From assembly GCF_009915155.1 (NCBI RefSeq), contig NZ_JAABLM010000004.1, forward strand, positions 1 through 64,000: a stretch of 64,000 nt of DNA, given 5' to 3'. Each line of letters starts with the position of its first letter. Position 1 is the first letter of the stretch. Positions 20,042 through 28,121 of this stretch are shown in pieces. Origin of the DNA: Flavobacterium ichthyis. GTDB taxonomy: Bacteria; Bacteroidota; Bacteroidia; Flavobacteriales; Flavobacteriaceae. The position numbers were made by a program, and so were the translations under genes. The notes beneath the pieces were generated by a model that had not been told where the DNA came from, did not search any database, and saw only the letters and a list, made by a program, of their open reading frames with translations.

Positions 20042-20656
20042 ATGATTAGAAGAATTTTGTACGGCTTTGCAATAGTTTTGGCAATCATTTTGCTTTTTCG
20101 CTTTTGTGAATTTAAAAAAGAAGATACCGCAACCATCGAATACGATTCGAATTTAATTCAAGAACAAATTGTAAATGTTGGGAAATTAATTGTAACCGAA
20201 GGTCATTTTGCAGAGGTTTTGACGTACAAAGACAGTGATAAATATTTGATGGATTTAGTGTCGATTGAGAAAAAAGCGCTCGTGGTTGTAAATGCCGATG
20301 TAACCGTGGCTTATGATTTGCGACAGATGAAATATGACATTGACGAAGCAAATAAAACCATTACAATTACGCATATTCCAAAGGAGGAAATCAAGATAAG
20401 TCCCGATATTAAATTTTACAACATCGAACAAAGCCGATTGAGTCCGTTTACTGGCGAAGATTACAACAAAGTGAACAGGGTTGTGAGGGAAAATTTGAAG
20501 AAAAAAATAGAAAAATCTACACTGAAATCCAATGCGCAAAACAGATTAATTAGTGAATTTTCCAAAATATTAATTACCACAAATTCGCTGGGATGGACTT
20601 TGAAATACAATGGCGAAACTGTTGATAATGGTAGTATTGATAATATTTTGATGTAA
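20042..20656 (+). CDS. DUF4230 domain protein
   Basis: 204 aa. One N-terminal hydrophobic helix (residues 4-20, GFAIVLAIILLF) anchors it in the membrane, probably with the rest outside the cytoplasm. The body matches the DUF4230 pattern: EQIVNVGKLIVTEGHF, LVSIEKKALVVVNADVTVAYDL and ITHIPKEEIKISPDIKFYNIEQS. Function unknown. It follows GSCFA by 65 bp and may be co-transcribed with it; it ends at the shared terminator at 20660. Confidence 0.87.
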   Translation: MIRRILYGFAIVLAIILLFRFCEFKKEDTATIEYDSNLIQEQIVNVGKLIVTEGHFAEVLTYKDSDKYLMDLVSIEKKALVVVNADVTVAYDLRQMKYDIDEANKTITITHIPKEEIKISPDIKFYNIEQSRLSPFTGEDYNKVNRVVRENLKKKIEKSTLKSNAQNRLISEFSKILITTNSLGWTLKYNGETVDNGSIDNILM

Positions 20657-20659
20657 AAA

Positions 20660-20693
20660 AAATGCTGAACTTCATTACCGAATTTCAGCATTT
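20660..20693. terminator. Bidirectional terminator, DUF4230 / aromatic hydroxylase
   Basis: AAATGCTGAA (20660-20669) pairs with TTCAGCATTT (20684-20693), with A and T runs on the two sides, between convergent genes. Confidence 0.8.
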
Positions 20694-20715
20694 ATTATTT
20701 TATTACAAGAAAAAT

Positions 20716-22473
20716 TTACGCTTGTTCTTTTTCAAAAATTAATTCGATTCCATCGTTGATTAAATGGGCAATTTCGGGTCTCGAAGTTTTTAAATTTTCC
20801 AAATGAAGCATTACTTTTTCCAATAAATTTCCGGTTGGATTTTCGTGCAAAATTTCTGCTATTTCTACTGATAAAAGCCAGTCCTTAGGATGATTTTGCT
20901 GTACGTTGAAAAAAATTTCCTCTAACGAAAATTCAGTTTGTTTTCGCTCTCGAATATTACGTACATTTTTATACAAATTTTCAAGTGCTTGCCTTTGCGA
21001 ATTTTTTTGTGCTTTCACCGTTTGACTCGAAGGAACGTGGGTAATTAAATCAAAACTTTTTGCATCTGCAGGACCCGAAAACGCCGAGATAACTTTTTTC
21101 CCAACTGCCATATCGAAAATTCCCCATTCGGGTTGGAAGAGCACTTGATTTTCGTAGGTAACGGTACAATTTTTAAAGCTGATGAGGATAATTTTTCCTT
21201 GTAAATTTCTGGTACCAGTTATAATTTCCCCCGAAACTGTAATTCCGCCTTCAAATTCGAGCGAAGTATATTCGCCTTCGTAAATAGCGTAAGCCTGCAA
21301 ATCTCGCGGACTCATGTCTTCTATTGCTAAATTTATGCCTTTGAGTTTTCCAATTGGACTTCCAAATCCTTCCGCGTGATAATTCGTGGAATGTCCAACT
21401 AATTCTTTTTCACGATAAGATAAAGCAGTTTTTCCGCTTGTTTGAATGTAAACAGGTTTTCCTTCATTTTCGATGACATTTGAAAAAACACCTGAGATTT
21501 GTAATCCGGTGCTTAATTCAATCGTTCCAAGTGCTTTGGAATTAATTAATTTTTCAATTCCTGAAAGTCCGCCTGTTCTCAAAGCCATAGTGTTCGCAAA
21601 TTCTTCCAAAACTAAACTTAAATGCGCAAAATCTGGCGTTACGAAAAGTTGAGGTTGTGGCTTTGTGATGTCAAAACTTTGGTTAGCTGCTTCAATCGTG
21701 TAGGGAAGTTTTTCCACCTTATCAGTCATACACCAAGCGCTTTCGCCTATGGATGATAGCAATCCGGCACCATAAATTTTTGGGTTTTCTAAAGTGCCAA
21801 TCAGGCCGTATTCTACCGTCCACCAATGTAAATTTCTGATTAAAGCCATTTCAGATAAATCATCGGTTTTTTGCTGTAATTCATCTACTTTTTTCTCAAT
21901 AGCATCAATTTCGGCCTGTGGTGTTCCTTCGGCTTCCTTTAAAATAGATAATAAGCGAATGGCTTCGTAAATTTCGTAATCGTGTGAAGAGGAAATGGCT
22001 TTGCTTCCAATTTCTCCAAATCGTCTTAAGTATTCTGCATATTCAGGATTGGCAATAATTGGCGCATGTCCGGCACCTTCGTGAATAATATCTGGAGCTG
22101 GCGTATATTCAATATGTTCTAACTGGCGAATATCTGAAGCAATCACTAAAACATTATACGCCTGAAATTCCATAAAAGCATTTGGGGGAATAAAACCGTC
22201 AACGGCTACTGCAGCCCACCCGATTTCCTTTAAAATTCGGTTCATCCCATACATATTTGGAATATTTTCAATTTCCAAACCAGTTTTTTTTAAACCTTCT
22301 AAGTAAGAATTGTGGGCAACTTTGGAAAGATAATCAACATTTTTTCGCATTACATATCTCCAAACCGCTTGATTGATTGGAGTGTAATCTTCATAATTTT
22401 GCGGCTTGATAAATTGTTTTAAATGTGCCGGAAGTCTATCAATCAGTGGATTGCTTTCAAACTCAGTACTCAT
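20716..22473 (-). CDS. Aromatic amino acid hydroxylase (phenylalanine 4-monooxygenase-like)
   Basis: 585 aa. Tetrahydrobiopterin-dependent, non-haem-iron hydroxylases convert phenylalanine to tyrosine. Iron ligands fit HEGAGH (His131 and His136) and the Glu of WWTVEYGL (Glu221), matching the two-His-one-carboxylate site. The catalytic region covers about residues 70-330. The C-terminal 250 residues are not part of classical phenylalanine hydroxylase: a beta-rich stretch (FEGGITVSGEIITGTRNLQGKI) and then a helical tail. Long forms of this type occur in Bacteroidota, to my knowledge. Substrate preference between Phe and other aromatics is inferred. Confidence 0.88.
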   Translation of the reverse strand: MSTEFESNPLIDRLPAHLKQFIKPQNYEDYTPINQAVWRYVMRKNVDYLSKVAHNSYLEGLKKTGLEIENIPNMYGMNRILKEIGWAAVAVDGFIPPNAFMEFQAYNVLVIASDIRQLEHIEYTPAPDIIHEGAGHAPIIANPEYAEYLRRFGEIGSKAISSSHDYEIYEAIRLLSILKEAEGTPQAEIDAIEKKVDELQQKTDDLSEMALIRNLHWWTVEYGLIGTLENPKIYGAGLLSSIGESAWCMTDKVEKLPYTIEAANQSFDITKPQPQLFVTPDFAHLSLVLEEFANTMALRTGGLSGIEKLINSKALGTIELSTGLQISGVFSNVIENEGKPVYIQTSGKTALSYREKELVGHSTNYHAEGFGSPIGKLKGINLAIEDMSPRDLQAYAIYEGEYTSLEFEGGITVSGEIITGTRNLQGKIILISFKNCTVTYENQVLFQPEWGIFDMAVGKKVISAFSGPADAKSFDLITHVPSSQTVKAQKNSQRQALENLYKNVRNIRERKQTEFSLEEIFFNVQQNHPKDWLLSVEIAEILHENPTGNLLEKVMLHLENLKTSRPEIAHLINDGIELIFEKEQA

Positions 22474-22573
22474 AATTCAAACGTTGTAGTTGAGGTGTAA
22501 AGGTATGGTTTTATCGCTAAAAAAGAAAACAATTTTAGCTGTTGTTAAGATTTAAGAAATCGCATTTGAGAAA

Positions 22574-22613
22574 AAAAATCCACAGCTATAATAATTTCAA
22601 GCTGTGGATTTTT
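22574..22613 (-). terminator. Terminator of the DUF4136 gene
   Basis: AAAAATCCACAGCT and AGCTGTGGATTTTT form a 14-bp perfect stem. The A run at 22571-22578 gives a U run on the minus strand. It separates the DUF4136 gene from the hydroxylase. Confidence 0.85.
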
Positions 22614-22633
22614 ATAGTATTATTTAACCGAAA

Positions 22634-23170
22634 TTATTTTTTTTCGGGTGGATATTGGGCTAAAATTTTTTGTACAAATTCTTGAATTCTTTCGTCTTTC
22701 TTTTTAATATTTTGCGTAAGCACTCCAACACCTTCACCTTGCCAGATTAATTCTTTTTTCTTGGCATCGATCAAATCAATGTAAAGTGTTCCTTCGGTAG
22801 ATGTAGAAACGGTGGTGTTTGTGCCTCCCCACATCCATGGATTCCAGCCCCAGCCCCAACCATAACCCCAACCGGCGTTAAATTGGTTCACATCAACTTG
22901 TTCTCTAGATTTTGTGAAAATATTGACTAGTAAGTCAGGATTAGAGCTTTTGGTAAATCCTTTAGCATTCATTTCAGTTTCGATGGCTTTCAGAATTCTT
23001 TTTTTGTCTAAATCCGAAACTTCAACCTTGTCAATACCTGACTTATGAAAAGCATACGATTTATACTGATTAAAATCGACACTTTTATCATAATCTGTTG
23101 CTACACGTACAGAAGAGCACGAAGCTACAACCGTGAGCAAGATAAGCGGAATTATTCTTAAAAATTTCAT
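22634..23170 (-). CDS. DUF4136 lipoprotein
   Basis: 178 aa. A lipoprotein signal (LILLTVVASC, Cys at 19) is followed by the DUF4136 pattern: VATDYDKSVDFNQYKSYAF, KRILKAIETEMNAKGF and NPDLLVNIFTKSRE. A Trp/Gly-rich stretch GWGYGWGWGWNPWMWGG sits mid-protein, then GTLYIDLIDAKKKELIWQGEG. Probably periplasmic and membrane-tethered; there is no acidic run after the Cys to suggest surface export. Function unknown. Last gene before the terminator at 22574. Confidence 0.9.
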   Translation of the reverse strand: MKFLRIIPLILLTVVASCSSVRVATDYDKSVDFNQYKSYAFHKSGIDKVEVSDLDKKRILKAIETEMNAKGFTKSSNPDLLVNIFTKSREQVDVNQFNAGWGYGWGWGWNPWMWGGTNTTVSTSTEGTLYIDLIDAKKKELIWQGEGVGVLTQNIKKKDERIQEFVQKILAQYPPEKK

Positions 23171-23210
23171 AGCGGTAATTTTTTATTTAAAGATAGTAAA
23201 TTATGGCGTT

Positions 23211-23375
23211 TTATCGTTTATTTTTTTCCTTAAAACTCTTTATAGCACCAATTACCGTTAATATTGAAGATGCCAGCAATACTAGAATTTTTGGGATGGT
23301 ATGGGTGAAAATCATTCCTAGAATAAAAAAACCCATTCCCATAAAGAGTAACGTAATGCTGTTTAAATTCTTCAT
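23211..23375 (-). CDS. Small membrane protein (54 aa)
   Basis: A complete ATG-to-TAA frame on the minus strand, between hutU and the DUF4136 gene. It has two hydrophobic segments (about 7-22 and 28-45: SITLLFMGMGFFILGM and IPKILVLLASSILTVIGA) and a basic tail KSFKEKNKR. It follows the hutU stop by 13 bp, so it is likely translated from the same message. I do not recognise a family. The two-helix pattern with a charged end favours a real small protein. Confidence 0.55.
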   Translation of the reverse strand: MKNLNSITLLFMGMGFFILGMIFTHTIPKILVLLASSILTVIGAIKSFKEKNKR

Positions 23376-23388
23376 TTAATAATTTTTA

Positions 23389-25422
23389 TTAGAAATCTAA
23401 ATGTGACTCTTCCACCTGATTTGGGAGGGTTACTTTTAGTAACGGTTCTTGCTGCATCGCTCGTTTAATTGCGAAAATTGCTTCGTTGTTTCTAGCCCAA
23501 CTTCTGCGGGAAATGCCATTATTTACATCCCAGAAAAGCATTGATTTTAAACGTTTTGATGCTTCTTGAGAACCATCAAGAACCATACCAAAACCACCGT
23601 TAATTACTTCGCCCCAACCAACGCCACCACCATTGTGAATGGAAACCCAAGTTGCACCGCGGAAACTATCGCCAATAACGTTATGAATCGCCATATCGGC
23701 TGTAAAACGAGAACCGTCATAAATATTTGAAGTTTCGCGGTAAGGAGAATCGGTTCCAGAAACATCGTGATGATCACGACCTAAAATTACATAGCCAATT
23801 TCGCCTCTGGCAATCGCTTGATTAAAGGCTTCGGCAATTTTTATTCTGCCTTCTGCATCGGCATATAAAATTCGGGCTTGAGACCCAACTACTAATCTAT
23901 TTTCTTGAGCACCTTTGATCCATTGGATATTATCGGCCATTTGCTGTTGGATTTCCTCTGGAGAGTTTTGCATCATTTCTTCTAAAACTTCACAAGCAAT
24001 TTTGTCGGTTTTGGCTAAATCTTCTGGATTTCCCGAAGCACAAACCCAACGGAAAGGGCCAAAGCCATAATCAAAACACATTGGTCCCATAATATCCTGA
24101 ACATAACTCGGATATTTAAAATCTATTTTATTTTCAGCCATAATATCGGCTCCAGCTCTCGAAGCTTCAAGCAAGAAAGCGTTTCCGTAATCAAAAAAGT
24201 AAGTGCCTTTTGCAGTATGTTTATTGATAGCATCTGCATGACGACGAAGAGTTTTTTGTACTTCTTCTTTGAATTTTGCAGGGTTATTCGCCATCAATTC
24301 ATTCGATTCTTCAAAAGTATAGCCTGTCGGATAATAACCTCCAGCCCAAGGATTGTGCAACGAAGTTTGGTCGGAACCTAAATCAATGTGTAAATTTTCC
24401 TGGTCAAATCGTTCCCAAATATCCACCACATTTCCTAAATAGGCAATCGAAACCACTTCTTTGTTTTCCAATGCTTTTTTGACTCTTGGAATTAATTCGT
24501 TGACATTATCAATTATTTCATTGATCCAACCTTGTTCGTGACGAATTTTGGTGATTTTCGGATTCACTTCTGCACAAACCGTAACGCAACCTGCAATATT
24601 TCCAGCTTTAGGCTGTGCACCACTCATTCCACCTAATCCAGAAGTCACGAATAATGCACCAGAAGGCGATTTTTTTATTTTTCTAAAACCATTTAAAACC
24701 GTGATGGTCGTTCCGTGAACAATTCCTTGTGGTCCGATATACATATAACTTCCAGCTGTCATTTGACCGTATTGGGAAACTCCAAGAGCGTTGAATTTTT
24801 CCCAATCGTCTGGCTTAGAATAATTTGGAATCATCATTCCGTTAGTAACTACCACACGAGGCGCCTCTTTATGCGAAGGAAATAATCCCATTGGATGACC
24901 GGAATACATCACTAAAGTTTGCTCATCAGTCATTTCCGATAAATATTTCATTGAGAGTAGATATTGAGCCCAATTTTGGAAAACTGCTCCATTTCCACCA
25001 TAAGTAATCAATTCGTGAGGATGTTGTGCAACAGCATGATCTAAATTATTTTGAATCATCAGCATGATGGCTTTTGCTTGCTCTGATTTTCCTGGATATT
25101 CCGAAATTGGTCTTGCATAAATTTTGTAATCCGGACGAAAACGATACATATAAATTCTTCCGTAATCATTTAATTCCTGCAAAAATTCGGGTGCTAAAAC
25201 AGCGTGATGTTTTGGTTCAAAGTATCGAAGCGCATTTCTTACGGCTAATTTTTTTTCTTCAGCCGAAAGAATTTCTTTGCGTTTCGGGGCGTGATTGATG
25301 CTAGTGTCAAACGGCTTGATTTGCGGTAAATCAGAAGGAATTCCTTGTTGTATTTGTTCTTGAAAAAGCCCCCCATTCCCAATAGGGGGAGTTGTTGGAG
25401 CGGAGATATTTTGTGAATTCAT
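23389..25422 (-). CDS. hutU: Urocanate hydratase
   Basis: 677 aa. Converts urocanate to imidazolone propionate, step two of histidine degradation, using tightly bound NAD as electrophile. The NAD-binding region has TYGGNGAVFQNWAQY, GGMSGAQPKAGNIAG and AYLGNVVDIWERF. The C-terminal part has CFDYGFGPFRWVCASG and GWVSIHNGGGVGWGE-type segments. Longer than the 555-aa proteobacterial form, as in other Bacteroidota and eukaryotes. ATG 25422 is chosen, because the frame upstream antisense-overlaps repeat DNA. Residues 9-18 (TPPIGNGGLF) are encoded by the repeat at 25369-25390. No other hut gene is in the window. Confidence 0.95.
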   Translation of the reverse strand: MNSQNISAPTTPPIGNGGLFQEQIQQGIPSDLPQIKPFDTSINHAPKRKEILSAEEKKLAVRNALRYFEPKHHAVLAPEFLQELNDYGRIYMYRFRPDYKIYARPISEYPGKSEQAKAIMLMIQNNLDHAVAQHPHELITYGGNGAVFQNWAQYLLSMKYLSEMTDEQTLVMYSGHPMGLFPSHKEAPRVVVTNGMMIPNYSKPDDWEKFNALGVSQYGQMTAGSYMYIGPQGIVHGTTITVLNGFRKIKKSPSGALFVTSGLGGMSGAQPKAGNIAGCVTVCAEVNPKITKIRHEQGWINEIIDNVNELIPRVKKALENKEVVSIAYLGNVVDIWERFDQENLHIDLGSDQTSLHNPWAGGYYPTGYTFEESNELMANNPAKFKEEVQKTLRRHADAINKHTAKGTYFFDYGNAFLLEASRAGADIMAENKIDFKYPSYVQDIMGPMCFDYGFGPFRWVCASGNPEDLAKTDKIACEVLEEMMQNSPEEIQQQMADNIQWIKGAQENRLVVGSQARILYADAEGRIKIAEAFNQAIARGEIGYVILGRDHHDVSGTDSPYRETSNIYDGSRFTADMAIHNVIGDSFRGATWVSIHNGGGVGWGEVINGGFGMVLDGSQEASKRLKSMLFWDVNNGISRRSWARNNEAIFAIKRAMQQEPLLKVTLPNQVEESHLDF
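25369..25390 (-). repeat. Short G/C-rich palindromic repeat in the hutU 5' coding region
   Basis: On the minus strand TCCCCCTATTGGGAATGGGG is followed by GGCTTTTT. It resembles the opposite-orientation copy at 25459-25480 (also followed by CTTTTT) and encodes the N-terminal extension of hutU. Confidence 0.65.
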
Positions 25423-25441
25423 AAAAGTATATTTTAAAAAT

Positions 25442-25627
25442 CTATTTTCGGTTGTGGTTCCCCCTTTGGGGGTTAGGAGGCTTTTTATAAGGACAATGTC
25501 TGCAACCATTTGTGCAACAATAGCCTCGCTTGAGATGATATTTTTCGGTAAAACATTTGTAACCCTCGGGCGTGTAATAAAAATCTTCACCTTCAATCAA
25601 TTTATTTTCATTATTTTGCTGATTCAT
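25442..25627 (-). CDS. DUF5522 family protein with repeat-derived tail
   Basis: 61 aa. The core EGEDFYYTPEGYKCFTEKYH and RGYCCTNGCRHCPY matches the small cysteine-rich DUF5522 family; four Cys in CCTNGCRHC suggest metal binding, which is inference. The last 12 or so residues (KKPPNPQRGNHNRK) are encoded by the repeat at 25459-25480 and differ from the family's usual ending, as I recall it. It lies 19 bp upstream of hutU on the same strand, with a TATTTTTG box ahead. Confidence 0.75.
   Translation of the reverse strand: MNQQNNENKLIEGEDFYYTPEGYKCFTEKYHLKRGYCCTNGCRHCPYKKPPNPQRGNHNRK
25459..25480 (+). repeat. Short G/C-rich palindromic repeat at the DUF5522 3' end
   Basis: TCCCCCTTTGGGGG followed by TTAGGAGG and CTTTTT. 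It lies in inverted orientation to the hutU copy about 70 bp away; together they could fold into a long stem. Confidence 0.68.
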
Positions 25628-25658
25628 TTCTTGAAGTTGATTTTTAAAATTAATTTTT

Positions 25659-25666
25659 CAAAAATA
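25659..25666 (-). promoter_or_regulatory. -7 box TATTTTTG before DUF5522-hutU
   Basis: CAAAAATA on the plus strand reads TATTTTTG on the minus strand, 31 bp before the DUF5522 start. Confidence 0.4.
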
Positions 25667-25749
25667 AATAATTTTCGGTGGCTTTAAGTGCAAATTATTA
25701 TAGAAATCGTCAAAAATAAAAAGATAAGCTCAAAATTCGTTTACAATAA

Positions 25750-26076
25750 ATGTTAGTCTTGGTTTCAAAATTTTTTATTCCCAAAGGTTATCGCGGCATT
25801 ACCATTTTTCCGTTTGTGATTTTGCATTCAATTGAGGATAAAGAAGATTTGTGCTTGCTTAATCACGAAAAAATCCACATTCGCCAACAAATAGAAATGC
25901 TGGTTTTGCCTTTTTATATTTGGTATGTCATTGAATTTTTTATAAAATTTTTGAAATATAAAAACTGGAATAAAGCTTATCGGAATATCAGTTTTGAAAA
26001 AGAATGTTATACCAATGAAATGAATTTAAATTACCTAAAAAAAAGAACTTTCTGGCATTTTTTTAAATATTTATGA
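25750..26076 (+). CDS. Small HExxH-motif membrane-associated protein
   Basis: 108 aa. The motif NHEKIHIRQQIE contains HExxH, with a later Glu in SFEKECYTNE, the arrangement of zinc metallopeptidases of the M48/M56 type. One hydrophobic segment lies near residues 51-68 (VLPFYIWYVIEFFIKFL). No peptidase activity is established for such short proteins. Its stop overlaps the ATG of the next gene (ATGA), so it is the first gene of a three-gene operon with the PLP enzyme and the LysM glucosaminidase. Confidence 0.75.
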   Translation: MLVLVSKFFIPKGYRGITIFPFVILHSIEDKEDLCLLNHEKIHIRQQIEMLVLPFYIWYVIEFFIKFLKYKNWNKAYRNISFEKECYTNEMNLNYLKKRTFWHFFKYL

Positions 26077-26978
26077 TGCGAATTCCCTCTCATAAAATTA
26101 ACCTGAACCATAACGGAATTTCAATCGAAATACGCCGTGAAGATTTGATTCATCCTTTTATTTCGGGGAATAAATTTAGAAAACTGAAATACAACTTGCT
26201 TCAAGCGAAAAAAGATAATAAGAATAATTTACTCACCTTTGGTGGAGCATTTTCTAACCATATTGCTGCCGTAGCATTTGCGGGAAAAGAACAAGGTTTT
26301 CATACCATTGGAATTATTCGTGGAGAAGAGCTTCAAAATAAAATTCAGGAAAATCCCACACTTCAGTTTGCACAACAACACGGGATGCAACTTGAATTTA
26401 TTCCTAGAAACGAATACGCTAACAAAACGGACGGCGCATATCTTGAAAAACTCAAACATCAATTTTGCGATTTTTTTCTCATTCCTGAAGGCGGTACAAA
26501 CGAACTTGCCATAAAAGGTTGCGAAGAAATTTTATCTCCCGAAGATAAAACTTTCGACTTTATTTGTTGTGCCATTGGAACCGGAGGTACGATTTCCGGA
26601 ATCATTAATGCTTCTTTTGAAAATCAAAAAGTTTTAGGATTTCCGGCACTTAAAGGAGGTTTTCTTACAAAAGAAATCACTACATTTGTCAATAAAAATA
26701 ATTGGGAACTAATTGAGGATTACCATTTTGGAGGTTATGCCAAGATTACACCCGAGCTCGTTTCGTTCTTAAATCAATTTTTTAACCATAATAAAATACC
26801 GTTAGATCCCGTTTATACTGGCAAGATGATGTATGGAATTATCGATTTGGTTCAAAAAAATTATTTTCCGCCAAATTCAAAAATTTTAGTCATTCACACC
26901 GGAGGATTGCAGGGAATTGAAGGCATGAACCAATTGTTAAGCAAAAAAAACTTACCCAAAATAGAATACCATGTTTAA
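26073..26978 (+). CDS. PLP-dependent ACC deaminase / D-cysteine desulfhydrase-like enzyme
   Basis: 301 aa, fold-type II pyridoxal-phosphate enzyme. The PLP lysine lies in ISGNKFRKLKYNL (about 38). The Ser/Asn loop is FGGAFSNHIAAVA, and the phosphate loop is AIGTGGTISG. Enzymes of this group deaminate 1-aminocyclopropane-1-carboxylate or split D-cysteine to pyruvate, sulfide and ammonia; the two cannot be told apart here, though D-cysteine desulfhydrase is the commoner activity in bacteria. It overlaps both neighbours by 4 and 8 bp. Confidence 0.88.
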   Translation: MMRIPSHKINLNHNGISIEIRREDLIHPFISGNKFRKLKYNLLQAKKDNKNNLLTFGGAFSNHIAAVAFAGKEQGFHTIGIIRGEELQNKIQENPTLQFAQQHGMQLEFIPRNEYANKTDGAYLEKLKHQFCDFFLIPEGGTNELAIKGCEEILSPEDKTFDFICCAIGTGGTISGIINASFENQKVLGFPALKGGFLTKEITTFVNKNNWELIEDYHFGGYAKITPELVSFLNQFFNHNKIPLDPVYTGKMMYGIIDLVQKNYFPPNSKILVIHTGGLQGIEGMNQLLSKKNLPKIEYHV

Positions 26979-27840
26979 AAAATTTTTAATTCTGGCAACA
27001 GTCTTGCTTCTGGCAAGTTGCGGTTCGTCAAAATCAAAAGTATCTTACAAGAAAAAAACGGCCACGAAATCGAAAAGAGAAGTGGTAACGAAAAAATCTT
27101 CACCCAAAATTGTCACCAAAAAAACCACTACAAAAACCACATCAACTAACAATCCAGAAGTAATAGAATCCACTTCTCGAACCGTAGTTTATGCCGATGT
27201 TGTAAATAATTATGTACAAGATTTTAAAGATATTGCCAAAAATAATATGCGAGAATACGGCATTCCCGCCAGCATTATTTTGGCACAAGGAATTTTAGAA
27301 TCAGGTGCCGGACGTGGAACGCTTTGTAAAACCGCCAACAATCATTTCGGTATCAAATGCCATACAGGTTGGACAGGCGAAAGCGTTCGTCATGATGATG
27401 ATGCCGCACAAGAATGCTTCCGAAAATATGCTGATCCCGCAGAATCTTACAAAGATCACGCGCTTTTTCTCACCTCTCGCGGTCGATATGCATCCCTTTT
27501 TAAATTAGACAAAGATGATTACCAAGCTTGGGCAAAAGGCCTAAAAGCTGCTGGTTATGCCACTGATCCCAAGTATCCGGACAAATTAATTTCATACATC
27601 GAACGTTACAATTTGCACCAATATGACAGCGAAGTTTTAGGCAAAAGCTTCACGCCAATCCGCAAAAGCGAACCGATTGTGATTAACAACGAAAACCGTG
27701 GCGATTTTTATGAAGTAACCAAAGGCGACACGCTTTACTCCATTTCAAAACGTTTCGGGACTACCGTTGACGAGCTTAAAAGACTCAACAATCTCAGCGA
27801 CAACGCCATTTCCATCGGACAATCCATAAAAGTAAAATAA
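26971..27840 (+). CDS. Glucosaminidase with C-terminal LysM domain (lipoprotein)
   Basis: 289 aa. A lipoprotein signal (LATVLLLASC, Cys at 17) is followed by a Lys/Thr-rich linker (20-65). An endo-beta-N-acetylglucosaminidase domain (about 80-215) has the catalytic Glu in ASIILAQGILESGAGRG and NNHFGIKCH. The LysM domain (about 246-289: YEVTKGDTLYSISKRFGTT, ISIGQSIKVK) binds peptidoglycan. It should cleave cell-wall glycan at the periplasmic side, in growth or division. Last gene of the operon; terminator at 27846. Confidence 0.93.
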   Translation: MFKKFLILATVLLLASCGSSKSKVSYKKKTATKSKREVVTKKSSPKIVTKKTTTKTTSTNNPEVIESTSRTVVYADVVNNYVQDFKDIAKNNMREYGIPASIILAQGILESGAGRGTLCKTANNHFGIKCHTGWTGESVRHDDDAAQECFRKYADPAESYKDHALFLTSRGRYASLFKLDKDDYQAWAKGLKAAGYATDPKYPDKLISYIERYNLHQYDSEVLGKSFTPIRKSEPIVINNENRGDFYEVTKGDTLYSISKRFGTTVDELKRLNNLSDNAISIGQSIKVK

Positions 27841-27845
27841 ACTTA

Positions 27846-27878
27846 AAAGCCGGATTCAAGTTGAGTTCGGTTTTTTTT
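27846..27878 (+). terminator. Terminator after the LysM glucosaminidase gene
   Basis: CCGGATTC pairs with GAGTTCGG (two G-T pairs) and is followed by eight T residues at 27871-27878. Confidence 0.65.
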
Positions 27879-27884
27879 GGGCAA

Positions 27885-27930
27885 TCCCGAAGCGTCGGGA
27901 CAGGCATTTCTAGCTCCCGAAGCTTCGGGA
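27885..27930 (+). repeat. Twin 16-bp palindromes of TCCCGAAGC type
   Basis: TCCCGAAGCGTCGGGA (27885-27900, near-perfect) and TCCCGAAGCTTCGGGA (27915-27930, perfect) lie 14 bp apart. A related TCCCGA/TTCGGGA pair occurs in the repeat copy at 34011. Confidence 0.75.
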
Positions 27931-28007
27931 CATTTTCCTGCCCTTACTGCAAGTTTTTCCCATTCAAAAAAAGCGGGAAAAGGTTTTCCGTACGATTAGG
28001 GCTAAAA
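27931..28007 (-). repeat. Dispersed structured intergenic repeat, copy E
   Basis: On the minus strand it opens with TTTTAGCCCTAATCG, then ACGGAAAACCTTTTCCCG, as in other copies. TTTTCCC (27955-27961) pairs with GGGAAAA (27975-27981). With the palindromes before it, it fills the gap before hemL. Confidence 0.55.
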
Positions 28008-28086
28008 GAAAAATCATTTTGGTACAAGCAATCGCCAGTACCAAACTTAAAGGTGAAACTATCCATAAAAATAAGATTCAACTTTG

Positions 28087-28094
28087 TAACTTTG
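28087..28094 (+). promoter_or_regulatory. -7 box TAACTTTG before hemL
   Basis: Exact TAnnTTTG match 27 bp before the hemL ATG. Confidence 0.55.
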
Positions 28095-28121
28095 CCACGT
28101 TGTAACTTTCAAAAATAAATC

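Noticed and set aside
27861..28118. Plus-strand open frame before hemL
   Set aside because: It runs through palindromes and a repeat copy and overlaps the hemL promoter box; no protein-like composition.
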